From: Lachnospiraceae bacterium | GTDB taxonomy: Bacteria > Bacillota > Clostridia > Lachnospirales > Lachnospiraceae | Assembly (NCBI GenBank): GCA_017483735.1 | Contig: JAFUVF010000024.1 | Coordinates: 1-52,897 of the forward strand | DNA: 52,897 nt | Reading direction: 5' to 3' | Part shown: one piece after another, positions 1-8,287 of the stretch | Position numbering within the stretch: the stretch's first letter is position 1 | How the letters are laid out: every line of letters starts with the position of its first letter | The notes under the pieces: generated by a model | Told to the model about the DNA's origin: nothing | Databases searched by the model: none | The model's input: only the letters and a program-made list of their open reading frames with translations | Translations under genes and position numbers: made by a program

Positions 1-164
1 ATGAGCATTGATTCCTTTTCTGGGATGTTGATTTGGTCGTTGACATTATACCAAAAAGGGAGGTCAATGCTCTTTTTATTTGAACCTCCTGAAAATAAAG
101 GATTTAGTAACAAAAAATGGGTGTCAGACTTGACACTACCATCGGTTATTAGGAGGAAAGCATT
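1..164. other. 5' flank with two inverted repeats, possibly an insertion-element end
   Basis: No gene could be assigned here, although one + frame stays open from base 1 to about 168. Two symmetric elements are visible: GGAGGT at 59-64 pairs with ACCTCC at 84-89, and GTGTCA-GACT-TGACAC (121-136) is a perfect 6-bp inverted repeat with a 4-bp loop. Such TGTCA-rich ends can occur at insertion-sequence termini, but no transposase reading frame or target duplication is visible because the window starts here. An AGGAGG ribosome site for the next gene lies at about 151-156. Confidence 0.3.
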
Positions 165-461
165 ATGAAAGAAGTATTATTTACAATCACAGGCATGAAT
201 CATTACTATGGGAGCGACTTCTTAAAAAAGGGCATGAAGGTGAAGCTGATTAAGGAGCCAGATAATGAGTATGACAGGGAGGCGATCCGTGTCGAGTTAA
301 AGGGACTTGGAAAGATCGGTTATGTGGCAAACAGCCCTTATACAGTCATTGGGGAGAGCAAGAGCGCAGGAAGAATGTATGACCTGATGAAGAAGAAAGC
401 GAAAGGAAAGATCCTGCTTATCACTCCTCGTGGTGCTCTGTGTGAGCTGAAGGAGGACTAA
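165..461 (+). CDS. HIRAN domain protein
   Basis: 98-residue protein consisting of little more than one HIRAN domain. The core runs from GMKVKLIKEPDNEYD through REAIRVEL to KIGYVANSP, the usual pattern of the domain (hydrophobic strand, EPDNxYD, then GyVa). HIRAN domains are found in SNF2 helicases such as HLTF, where they bind DNA 3' ends; as stand-alone bacterial proteins they are common near mobile or defence genes. The start is supported by AGGAGG eight bases upstream. Function here is unknown; its position just ahead of a WYL regulator and a defence operon suggests accessory-island content. Confidence 0.8.
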   Translation: MKEVLFTITGMNHYYGSDFLKKGMKVKLIKEPDNEYDREAIRVELKGLGKIGYVANSPYTVIGESKSAGRMYDLMKKKAKGKILLITPRGALCELKED

Positions 462-468
462 GACGGAG

Positions 469-585
469 ATGGCGAAACTCATATACTGGATAAAGAAGAG
501 CCTGCGGAGGAATAAACGCTTCTGCAGGAGCTTCTGCGTAACCTGCCCGTATTACGATCAATGTAAATGCGATGGCGATTTATGA
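469..585 (+). CDS. tiny Cys-rich basic protein
   Basis: A 38-codon frame starting seven bases after the HIRAN stop. The N-terminal half is strongly basic (KKSLRRNKRF) and the second half holds five cysteines in the pattern C-x3-C-x2-C-x5-C-x-C, compatible with a small metal-binding or disulfide fold. The only ribosome-site-like sequence is the AGGAGG at the end of the preceding gene plus a GGAG that lies too close. No family is recognised. It may be a real translationally coupled micro-protein or chance; the clustered cysteines and tight spacing favour the former. Confidence 0.35.
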   Translation: MAKLIYWIKKSLRRNKRFCRSFCVTCPYYDQCKCDGDL

Positions 586-638
586 GGTGCTGCACAATAA
601 ATTTCCCTTAATAGGGTGACGGTGTACGCCTTTTGTGG

Positions 639-655
639 TACAATATATCATATTG
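639..655 (+). promoter_or_regulatory. WYL gene -10 region with overlapping operator-like palindrome
   Basis: A TACAAT -10 box at 639-644 overlaps a perfect inverted repeat CAATAT-ATC-ATATTG (641-655). No good -35 box is present at the right distance. A palindrome over the -10 just ahead of a DNA-binding regulator is the arrangement expected for autorepression; binding is inferred. Confidence 0.45.
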
Positions 656-674
656 TTATACGGGGGTGCGCACA

Positions 675-1673
675 ATGCCAAAAGGGACAAATCAAAAGCT
701 GAAACTGTACTATCTGAGCCGCATTATGGTCGAAAAGACAGATGATGAGCATGTCCTGACCATGCCGGAGATACAGCGGTATTTGGAGGACTACGGTGTG
801 ACGGCTGATCGTAAAAGCCTTTATGATGATCTGGAAGCGCTCCGTGTGCTGGGTATTGATGTGATCGGAGAGAAGGACGGGCGGAATTATGTCTATCATG
901 TAGGCAAGAAACAGTTTGAAATAGCGGAACTAAAGCTCCTTGTGGATGCGATACAGTCCTCAAAGTTCATCACTGAAAAGAAGTCTAATGAGCTGATAAA
1001 GAAGCTCACCGGGCTTGCAAGCGACTATGAGGCATCGCAGCTGAAACGGCAGGTGGTGGTGCAGGGGCGCATCAAGACAATGAATGAAAGTATCTATTAC
1101 ATTGTCGATGAGTTGCATAATGCCATCTCCAATAACAAGCGTATCCGCTTCGACTATTTGAGGTGGAACCTTCAGAAGAAGATGGAACGCCGCAAGGATG
1201 CGCTCTATGAAGTTAGTCCATGGGCGCTTATGTGGGACGATGAAAATTATTATCTGATCGCCTATGATGCCGAAGAGGATAAGATCAAGCATTATCGTGT
1301 CGATAAGATGCGCAATATAGAGCTTATGAACGAGAAAAGGCAGGGCAGGGATCATTTTCGGGAGTTTGATATGGCGGCGTATGCCCGCAAAAACTTCGGA
1401 ATGTTTGGTGGAGAAGAAGTCAGGGTAAAACTGGAATTTCAGAATGATATGGTTGGTGTACTGCTTGATTGTTTCGGAAAGGATATCATGATACATCCAT
1501 CTGATAAAGATGGCTGGGCAGAGACAAGCGTGGATGTTGCATTGAGTGATCAGTTCCTCGGCTGGATATTCTCACTTGGTACCAAGGTGAGGATAGCAGG
1601 CCCGGAGGAAGTGGTGGAGAGGTTTCAACGGGAAATAAAGGCTTTAAGCGGCTTTTATAAGAATAACAAGTGA
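675..1673 (+). CDS. WYL domain-containing transcriptional regulator
   Basis: 332-residue regulator. Residues 1-75 form a winged helix-turn-helix (KLKLYYLSRIM ... RKSLYDDLEALRVLG), followed by a linker and a WYL domain around residues 165-240 with the signature PWALMWDDENYYLIAYD and RVDKM, then a C-terminal WCX-like extension. WYL regulators bind ligands, often nucleic acid or nucleotides, and many control phage-defence islands. The start at MPKG is chosen because GGGGGTG lies six bases upstream; the frame is open 14 codons further but that start would sit within the promoter. Its location directly ahead of the defence operon suggests it could also act there, which is an inference. Confidence 0.9.
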   Translation: MPKGTNQKLKLYYLSRIMVEKTDDEHVLTMPEIQRYLEDYGVTADRKSLYDDLEALRVLGIDVIGEKDGRNYVYHVGKKQFEIAELKLLVDAIQSSKFITEKKSNELIKKLTGLASDYEASQLKRQVVVQGRIKTMNESIYYIVDELHNAISNNKRIRFDYLRWNLQKKMERRKDALYEVSPWALMWDDENYYLIAYDAEEDKIKHYRVDKMRNIELMNEKRQGRDHFREFDMAAYARKNFGMFGGEEVRVKLEFQNDMVGVLLDCFGKDIMIHPSDKDGWAETSVDVALSDQFLGWIFSLGTKVRIAGPEEVVERFQREIKALSGFYKNNK

Positions 1674-1689
1674 AAGGGGCAAGGCAAAA

Positions 1690-1899
1690 ATGAGCGTAAA
1701 ACAAATGGTGGAGCTGTTTGACGGCAATGTGGCGATCAAATTCTATCGCAAGTGGGAAGTAGTATTCTGCGGAGGAAAGGAAGAGTGCAATCCGGCAACA
1801 TTCGACGAATATGCGGAGATCGCAGAGAAGGCAATCCTCTCTTATGGAGTGGAAATGGATGGGGATGTACCGACTCTTCGTATCGAGGTCGGAGAATAG
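1690..1899 (+). CDS. small protein cotranscribed with the WYL regulator
   Basis: 69-residue acidic protein beginning 16 bases after the WYL stop. It has a compact predicted alpha/beta layout (KFYRKWEVVFCGG strand-rich part, then EYAEIAEKAIL helix) and a conserved-looking end PTLRIEVGE. No family was recognised. The close spacing and the terminator that follows both genes imply a two-gene transcription unit, so a role connected with the regulator or the island is possible but unproven. Confidence 0.65.
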   Translation: MSVKQMVELFDGNVAIKFYRKWEVVFCGGKEECNPATFDEYAEIAEKAILSYGVEMDGDVPTLRIEVGE

Positions 1900-1960
1900 T
1901 ACAATAGAACTGAAGTTCGATGACTGAGGTATTCTTATCGGACAGCAAGATTTGTATAAT

Positions 1961-2000
1961 GGGATCAGCATAGGGAAATACCCTGTGCCGATCCCTTTTT
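1961..2000 (+). terminator. intrinsic terminator after the WYL unit
   Basis: A 15-bp stem (1961-1975 with 1981-1995) with one mismatch and one wobble, loop AAATA, and a following run of five T. It separates the WYL unit from the defence operon. Confidence 0.85.
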
Positions 2001-2045
2001 GATGAAATCGAGTGTAAATTTAGTTCGATTTCTTAAAGAAAATGT

Positions 2046-2074
2046 TTTACAGAAAAAGGCTGTTCTGGTATAAT
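2046..2074 (+). promoter_or_regulatory. sigma-A promoter of the defence operon
   Basis: TTTACA (2046-2051), a 17-bp spacer and TATAAT (2069-2074), preceded by TGG as an extended -10. It is the only clear promoter seen before the 15-kb operon and implies a leader of about 50 bases. Confidence 0.8.
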
Positions 2075-2131
2075 GATATTCGTGTAGTTGTATTGTTTTA
2101 GCGCAGGTTTTCTGCGGATGGAGGCTAACGA

Positions 2132-2362
2132 ATGTCTATATCTTATAACAAGCTCTGGAAACTATTGATCGACAAAGGGACGAACAAGACAAAATTAAGG
2201 GATGCGACGCACATGAGCAGCAGCACCATGGCAAAACTGGGAAATAATCAGGCTGTTGCGCTTCCGGTATTAGAGAAGATCTGTGCTGAACTCGACTGCA
2301 ATATAGGCGATATTATGGAGTTTACGGACTTGGAAACAGTAAAGAAAGAATTAGCAAAGTAG
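2132..2362 (+). CDS. Cro/CI-type helix-turn-helix regulator
   Basis: 76-residue single-domain regulator of the short YozG-like Cro/CI type: YNKLWKLLIDKG, the turn TKLRDATHMSSSTMAKLG, and a closing LPVLEKICAELDCNIGDIMEF. Helices 2 and 3 carry the SSSTMAKL recognition segment. GGAGG lies nine bases before the start. It is the first gene of the defence operon and stops nine bases before the helicase start, so it probably controls its own promoter and thereby the whole operon; this is inferred from position. Confidence 0.9.
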   Translation: MSISYNKLWKLLIDKGTNKTKLRDATHMSSSTMAKLGNNQAVALPVLEKICAELDCNIGDIMEFTDLETVKKELAK

Positions 2363-2371
2363 GTGGCAAAA

Positions 2372-5300
2372 ATGGCAATGGAGCTTATTGATAATGTTCA
2401 TAAGACCCTGCGGGACGATCTGAAGGATGTGATGCAGGCTGGAAGTAAGGTATCTGTTGCAGCTGCCAGCTTTTCGATATATGCCTTTCAGGAGCTGCGC
2501 AAGGAGTTGGAGAAGTGTGAGGAGTTCCGCTTTATCTTTACAGCGCCTACATTTACTACGGAAAAGGCACAGAAAGAAAAGCGTGAGTTCTATATTCCCC
2601 GGATGAGCCGTGAGAGTAATCTGTATGGTACGGAATTTGAGATAAAGCTGCGCAATGAAATGACACAAAAAGCGATTGCTAAAGAATGTGCTGCATGGAT
2701 AAAGAAAAAGGCAAAATTCCGCTCAAATGTAACGAAAGAAAACATGATGGGCTTTATTCAGGTGGATGAGACAAGCTATGCACCTATCACGGAGTTTTCA
2801 ACGGTGGATCTGGGCTGTGAGCGGGGAAATAATGCCTATTCCATGATACAGAAGATGGATGCGCCGTTTTCAAGAGAGTATCTGCACCTGTTTGAAGAAC
2901 TATGGAAAGATCAGGACAGGCTTCAGGATGTTACGGATGTGGTGCTGGATAACATTTCTACGGCATACAATGAGAACTCGCCGGACTTTATCTATTTTGT
3001 GACGCTTTACAATATTTTTAATGAGTTTCTGGAGGACATTTCAGAGGATGTGCTTCCGAACGAGGCGACAGGCTTCAAAGAGAGCAAGATCTGGAATATG
3101 CTCTACAACTTCCAGCGGGATGCGGTTCTTGCAATCATAAACAAGCTGGAAAAGTACAACGGCTGTATTCTTGCGGATTCAGTCGGTCTTGGTAAGACTT
3201 TTACGGCACTTGCCGTTATGAAATATTATGAAAACCGGAACAGGTCTGTTCTGGTGTTATGCCCCAAAAAACTTGTAAATAACTGGAATACCTATAAGGA
3301 TAACTATGTCAATAATCCGATAGCAGCTGACCGGATGAATTATGATGTTTTATTCCATACGGATTTAAGCCGCAAGCATGGCAATTCCAACGGGCTTGAT
3401 CTGGACAGGCTGAACTGGGGCAATTATGACCTTGTGGTAATTGATGAATCCCATAATTTCCGTAATGGAGGTATGGTATCCGGCGAGGATGAGAGGGAAA
3501 ATCGCTACCTGCAGCTCCTTAACAGGGTGATCCGTAAAGGCGTAAAAACAAAGGTTCTCATGCTCTCTGCAACTCCGGTAAATAACCGCTTTGTGGATCT
3601 GAAGAATCAGCTTGCCCTCGCCTATGAAGGAGAAAGCCAGATACTTGATGACAAGCTCGGAACCACAAAGAGCATCGAGGATATCTTTAAGCAGGCTCAG
3701 ACGGCGTTTAATACATGGTGCAAGTGGGAACCGGAGGACAGGACAACAGCCAAGCTCCTTAAAATGCTTGACTTTGACTTCTTTGAGCTGCTGGATAGCG
3801 TAACCATCGCAAGATCAAGAAAACATATTCAAAAGTATTATGATACATCGGATATTGGCACATTTCCGAAGCGCAATATCCCTATATCGAAGAGCCCCGG
3901 ACTTACTGATTTAAGTGATGCGATAAACTACAATGAGATATTTGATCAGATAAGCCAGCTGAACCTTTGCGTATATACTCCGTCGAAGTTCATACTCGCA
4001 AGCAAGATGGAAAAATACGAGGAGTTATACGGGAAGCGAGAGGGAAATAAGGGTATTACGCTATCCGGACGAGAAGATGGTATGCGTCACCTGATGTCCA
4101 CTAACCTGATGAAGCGCATGGAAAGCTCTGTGTACGCTTTTAAGCTGACGCTTCAGAGGATAAAGGAGATTATTGAAGATACCATTGGAGATATAGAAAA
4201 GTATGAAAAGGGATTAAGCTCCGGTTCGCTTGAGGCAGAGGAGTTTATGGATGATGACTTTGACTTCGATGACCAGAATGGAGATGCCTTTACCATTGGG
4301 CGGAAGGTTAAGATAGACCTTGCAGATATGGATTATCCCTCTTGGAAGAAAGAGCTTGTCAAGGACAGGGATATCTTTGAACTGTTGATCCTTATGATTG
4401 CGGATATCACACCGGAGCATGACAGCAAGCTAAATGAATTAAAGGGTGTTATTGATGATAAGATAAACAATCCTATCAATGAGAATAATAAAAAGATTAT
4501 CATTTTTACGGCATTTGCGGATACAGCGGAGTACCTCTTTGACAATATCAGCAACTATGTAAAAGAGAGGTATGGTCTGGATACTGCAATCGTAACCGGG
4601 TCGATAGACGGCAAGACCACAATCAAAGGACTGCGGACGGATCTGAATACTGTTTTGACCTGTTTTTCTCCGGTATCTAAGGGAAAAGACCTGTTAATGC
4701 CGGGAGAAAAGGCTGAAATAGATGTGCTGATCGCAACAGACTGTATATCGGAAGGTCAGAACCTACAGGACTGTGATTATCTGATCAATTATGATATTCA
4801 TTGGAATCCGGTTCGTATCATACAGAGATTTGGGCGAATAGACCGTATTGGCAGCAAGAATGCCGTGATTCAGCTCGTCAACTTCTGGCCTAATATAACA
4901 TTGGATGAATATATCAATCTGAAAGCCAGAGTTGAAACGAGGATGAAGATCGTGGATATGACGGCTACGGGCGATGATAATGTGTTAAGCCCCGAAGAGA
5001 AGGGAGACCTTGAATATCGTAAAGCTCAGCTGCAGAAGCTGAAAGAAGAGGTAGTAGATATCGAGGAAATGTCTTCCGGTATCTCTATCATGGATCTTGG
5101 GCTTAATGAGTTCAGACTTGATCTTTTGGAGTATATCAAGGAGCATCCGGAGGTTGAGAGAGCACCTCATGGAATGAATGCTGTGGTGGAAGCTACGACT
5201 GACTGCCCCAAAGGTGTGATCTATGTGCTCCGCAATATCAGAAACGAAGTGAATATCAATAGCCAGAACAGACTGCATCCGTTCTATATGGTTTATCTTT

Positions 5301-5608
5301 CGGAGGATGGAGAAGTTGTGATAGATCATCTGTCACCAAAGGAGATGCTGGATTCTTTCCGTTATCTTTGCAAAGGAAAGAGAGAGCCGGACAGACAACT
5401 GTGTGCCGCATTCAATCAGGAGACGGATGATGGAAGGAAGATGAATAAATACTCCGGATTGTTGGGAGATGCTATCGCTTCGATCATTAACAGGAAAGAC
5501 GAAAGCGATATGGATAGTTTTCTAAGCGGTAAGCAGATGAGTTTTCTTTCAGAAACAATAGGAGGTCTTGATGATTTTGAATTGATCAGCTTTTTAGTGG
5601 TCAGATAG
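2372..5608 (+). CDS. SNF2/HepA-like helicase, N-terminal PLD-like region
   Basis: 1078-residue superfamily 2 ATPase. An N-terminal segment (about 1-240) resembles phospholipase-D-like domains fused to restriction helicases (SVAAASFSIYAF), but no complete HxK catalytic motif was identified. Helicase motifs follow: Walker A ADSVGLGKT near 268, DESH near 357, LSATP near 398, and motif VI QRFGRIDRIGS near 818. ATG 2372 is preferred over the in-frame GTG three codons earlier because AGGTGG then lies five bases upstream. Such helicases accompany DUF4391 and type III Mod/Res genes in expanded restriction loci; here it probably translocates on DNA in the same system. A role limited to DNA repair is less likely given the neighbours. 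Confidence 0.85.
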   Translation: MAMELIDNVHKTLRDDLKDVMQAGSKVSVAAASFSIYAFQELRKELEKCEEFRFIFTAPTFTTEKAQKEKREFYIPRMSRESNLYGTEFEIKLRNEMTQKAIAKECAAWIKKKAKFRSNVTKENMMGFIQVDETSYAPITEFSTVDLGCERGNNAYSMIQKMDAPFSREYLHLFEELWKDQDRLQDVTDVVLDNISTAYNENSPDFIYFVTLYNIFNEFLEDISEDVLPNEATGFKESKIWNMLYNFQRDAVLAIINKLEKYNGCILADSVGLGKTFTALAVMKYYENRNRSVLVLCPKKLVNNWNTYKDNYVNNPIAADRMNYDVLFHTDLSRKHGNSNGLDLDRLNWGNYDLVVIDESHNFRNGGMVSGEDERENRYLQLLNRVIRKGVKTKVLMLSATPVNNRFVDLKNQLALAYEGESQILDDKLGTTKSIEDIFKQAQTAFNTWCKWEPEDRTTAKLLKMLDFDFFELLDSVTIARSRKHIQKYYDTSDIGTFPKRNIPISKSPGLTDLSDAINYNEIFDQISQLNLCVYTPSKFILASKMEKYEELYGKREGNKGITLSGREDGMRHLMSTNLMKRMESSVYAFKLTLQRIKEIIEDTIGDIEKYEKGLSSGSLEAEEFMDDDFDFDDQNGDAFTIGRKVKIDLADMDYPSWKKELVKDRDIFELLILMIADITPEHDSKLNELKGVIDDKINNPINENNKKIIIFTAFADTAEYLFDNISNYVKERYGLDTAIVTGSIDGKTTIKGLRTDLNTVLTCFSPVSKGKDLLMPGEKAEIDVLIATDCISEGQNLQDCDYLINYDIHWNPVRIIQRFGRIDRIGSKNAVIQLVNFWPNITLDEYINLKARVETRMKIVDMTATGDDNVLSPEEKGDLEYRKAQLQKLKEEVVDIEEMSSGISIMDLGLNEFRLDLLEYIKEHPEVERAPHGMNAVVEATTDCPKGVIYVLRNIRNEVNINSQNRLHPFYMVYLSEDGEVVIDHLSPKEMLDSFRYLCKGKREPDRQLCAAFNQETDDGRKMNKYSGLLGDAIASIINRKDESDMDSFLSGKQMSFLSETIGGLDDFELISFLVVR

Positions 5609-5617
5609 GAGGCGCTT

Positions 5618-6229
5618 ATGTTCGGATTGCCCGTATCAACCGAAATAAGAAAGCCGGTTCCCAAAACCGTGATATATGAGAAATTTGCAGCGGAACTGTC
5701 AGGGAACCGAAAGAAAAACTTTGAAAACGATGTAAGCCGGATACTTGTGGTAAATGAGATATCCAGCGTATCCGTGAATATCTGTGAGGGTGAAGAGGTT
5801 AAATCCATATTTGCGGTTCTTGTGGAATTAAAGAACCGGGACTATGACGAGCGGAATATCACGCTGATCGCAAAGCTATTCGGGCAAAAATTACTGCTGA
5901 TCCTGCACTATGGGGAAGAATATCAGCTTGGTATCTACCAGACGAAGATACTTCATTCGGAATGGCTTGCGGAGCAGGATAAGGTACTACGGCTGGAAGG
6001 GCTTGATCTTGACGGAGTGTGGAAGAGCCTTGTTAGTCAGGTGTCTGGGATTATACCGAAGGGTGAGCATACGCTGGATGAACAGATAGCGATAGAAGCC
6101 GAAAAGGAAAAGTTGAATAAAGAGATCCTGAGACTGGAAGCGCAGACAAGGCGGGAACCACAGTCAAAGAAAAAATATGAGTTACATGAAAGAGTATTAG
6201 CATACAAGAAGAAATTGGAGGAGATGTGA
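5618..6229 (+). CDS. DUF4391 domain protein
   Basis: 203-residue protein matching DUF4391 by overall pattern: FGLPVSTEIRKPVPK at the N-terminus, ISRILVVNEISS-like strand, and a C-terminal coiled-coil-like stretch rich in E, K and L from residue 150. The family has no established biochemical role but repeatedly sits between a SNF2-like helicase and a type III methyltransferase, as here. It begins nine bases after the helicase stop, with GGAGG as its ribosome site, and its stop overlaps the Mod start (TGATG). A recognition or scaffolding part in the restriction complex is a guess. Confidence 0.75.
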   Translation: MFGLPVSTEIRKPVPKTVIYEKFAAELSGNRKKNFENDVSRILVVNEISSVSVNICEGEEVKSIFAVLVELKNRDYDERNITLIAKLFGQKLLLILHYGEEYQLGIYQTKILHSEWLAEQDKVLRLEGLDLDGVWKSLVSQVSGIIPKGEHTLDEQIAIEAEKEKLNKEILRLEAQTRREPQSKKKYELHERVLAYKKKLEEM

Positions 6230-8244
6230 TGGAGAAGTTAAAGATGCAGACGGCAAATATGGCAGATGAGAATTTTCGGAAGCTGGCAGCTTTATTTCCG
6301 AACGCTGTGACAGAAACTATGGGTGAAGATGGCGAGGTGGTTCGTGCCATTGACGCAGATGTGCTCCGTCAGGAGATATCCGCTCAAGTGATTGAAGGGA
6401 AAGAAGAGAGATATCAATTCACTTGGCCGGATAAACGAAGAGCGATTGTTTTGTCGAATGCTTCTATAAGCGATACACTCCGTCCAATTAAGGATAAAAG
6501 TATATTTTATGATAGTACGGAGAATGTATATATAGAGGGTGACAATCTTGATGCCTTGAAGCTTTTGCAAGAGACATACTTGGGAAAAATCAAGGTTATT
6601 TACATAGATCCGCCATACAATACGGGGCATGACTTTGTTTATAATGATAGTTTTATAACCGATGAAGCGGAGTTCTATGTTTCAAGCAATCAGATTGACG
6701 AGCAAGGGAATAGATTAGTGCAGAATGCTGATGGGAATGGGCGTTTTCATACAGATTGGCTTAATATGATGTATTCACGCCTTAAACTTGCAAAAAATCT
6801 TATGACTGATGATGGTGTTATTTTTATCAGCATAGATGATAATGAACAAGTCAACTTGTCAAAGATTTGCGATGAAATATTTGGCGCAGATAATTGTCTT
6901 GGACCAATAATACAAAATAAAATGAATGCAAAAAATGATACAGTTGACATACAAAAGAATCATGAATTTATTTTGGCATATAGGAAGGAAAAGCGGGTTG
7001 ATGGCACAAGAATACTTCCTACATTAGTTAATAAAAAAGTGAAAAGTAGGGATCTGTTTGAAGAAAATGGAGAGTTTTATTATATAAATGATGCAATAAC
7101 AACCAGAGGTGAGGGAGGAACGCTTAAAGCTCGTCCTAATCTGGGGTATTCGGTTTATTATAATCCAGATACTAAAGAGAAGATAGGCGTCGCAGATTAT
7201 GACATTGACTTGGCGAAAACATCAAATGATGAGAATGAGGTATATAGCACAGACAAAGAATTGATTAGAAAGGGGTTTGTTGTTATCAGACCACCTAAAG
7301 TTAGAGGGCGTCTTGGATGCTGGACTTGGGCTTTAGAAAAATTCAATTCAGAAGTGAGAAATATAGTAATAACAGGAAAAGAGGGAAATTATGCAGTAAA
7401 AAAACGGACATTTGTGAATGCAGATTCTGTTACATGGAGAGATGGCAAACCACAATATGATTCTGTTGAAAATAGTAATTCGAGGAGTATTCTTGACTAT
7501 TCAACGAATGATGGAACAAACACATTGACAGAGACCTTGGGTACATCTGGTGTTTTTAATAATCCTAAGAATCTGCAAATGTTGAAATATTTAATTGGAT
7601 TAGTAGAAGATAAGGAGTGTATTGTTTTGGACTTCTTTTCGGGGTCTGGCACAACGGCACACGCAGTATTAGATCTAAACGCTGAAGATGCAGGGCATAG
7701 AAAATTTATTTTAGTTCAATTACCTGAGCAGATTGAAGAAGATACAGATGCGTACAGGATGGGATATAGAACTATCTGTGATATAGGAAGGGAACGGATA
7801 ATAAAGGTAGGAGAGGAATTATCAGATCGTAATATTGATGTTGGATTTAGAACATTTACGATTGAGTCATCCAATATGAAGGATGTCTATTATAACCCGG
7901 CAGAAACCCAGCAGAATTTCCTTGATGTATTTGCGGATAATATCAAGCCTGATCGTACACCGGAGGATCTTCTGTTCCAAGTAATGCTTGATCTTGGTGT
8001 TATGCTCTCCAGTAAGATCGAGGAGACGGAAATAGGCGGTAAAAAGGTCTTTAATGTGGCAGATGGCTTCCTGATAGCCTGCTTTGATAAAGATGTGACG
8101 GATGAAACAGTAAAGGCTATCGCACAAAAGAAGCCATATTATGCCGTATTCCGTGACAGCAGCATGGCAAATGACAGCGTAGCCACTAATTTTGACCAGA
8201 TTTTTGAGTCATATAGCCCGGATACAGTCAGGAAGGTGCTGTAA
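6229..8244 (+). CDS. mod: type III restriction-modification DNA methyltransferase (Mod)
   Basis: 671-residue site-specific DNA methyltransferase, beta class, probably making N6-methyladenine. The catalytic motif DPPYNTG (127-133) precedes the S-adenosylmethionine motif DFFSGSGTTAH (about 468-478), with a target-recognition region of roughly 300 residues between them. ATG 6229 is used; it overlaps the previous stop and has GGAGG eight bases upstream, whereas GTG 6226 is a weaker choice. Bases about 6460-7870 are clearly AT-richer (sample lines 30-40% GC) than the flanks (52-53% upstream), showing that the catalytic and recognition core was exchanged by recombination. It modifies host DNA and gives the Res partner its specificity. 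Confidence 0.93.
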   Translation: MEKLKMQTANMADENFRKLAALFPNAVTETMGEDGEVVRAIDADVLRQEISAQVIEGKEERYQFTWPDKRRAIVLSNASISDTLRPIKDKSIFYDSTENVYIEGDNLDALKLLQETYLGKIKVIYIDPPYNTGHDFVYNDSFITDEAEFYVSSNQIDEQGNRLVQNADGNGRFHTDWLNMMYSRLKLAKNLMTDDGVIFISIDDNEQVNLSKICDEIFGADNCLGPIIQNKMNAKNDTVDIQKNHEFILAYRKEKRVDGTRILPTLVNKKVKSRDLFEENGEFYYINDAITTRGEGGTLKARPNLGYSVYYNPDTKEKIGVADYDIDLAKTSNDENEVYSTDKELIRKGFVVIRPPKVRGRLGCWTWALEKFNSEVRNIVITGKEGNYAVKKRTFVNADSVTWRDGKPQYDSVENSNSRSILDYSTNDGTNTLTETLGTSGVFNNPKNLQMLKYLIGLVEDKECIVLDFFSGSGTTAHAVLDLNAEDAGHRKFILVQLPEQIEEDTDAYRMGYRTICDIGRERIIKVGEELSDRNIDVGFRTFTIESSNMKDVYYNPAETQQNFLDVFADNIKPDRTPEDLLFQVMLDLGVMLSSKIEETEIGGKKVFNVADGFLIACFDKDVTDETVKAIAQKKPYYAVFRDSSMANDSVATNFDQIFESYSPDTVRKVL

Positions 8245-8267
8245 TTCCTCAAACACTTTTGAGGAAT
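8244..8267 (+). promoter_or_regulatory. perfect intra-operon hairpin between mod and res
   Basis: ATTCCTCAAA (8244-8253) and TTTGAGGAAT (8258-8267) form a perfect 10-bp stem with loop CACT, starting on the last base of the mod stop codon. No T-run follows, so it is not a standard terminator. It could stabilise the mod message or impede read-through, keeping Res below Mod. Confidence 0.7.
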
Positions 8268-8287
8268 CAGACAAAGGAGCATGAAAG

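Noticed and set aside
1..168. Open frame from the first base as a protein gene
   Set aside because: No family resemblance, no visible start context, and it crosses two inverted repeats and the ribosome site of the HIRAN gene.
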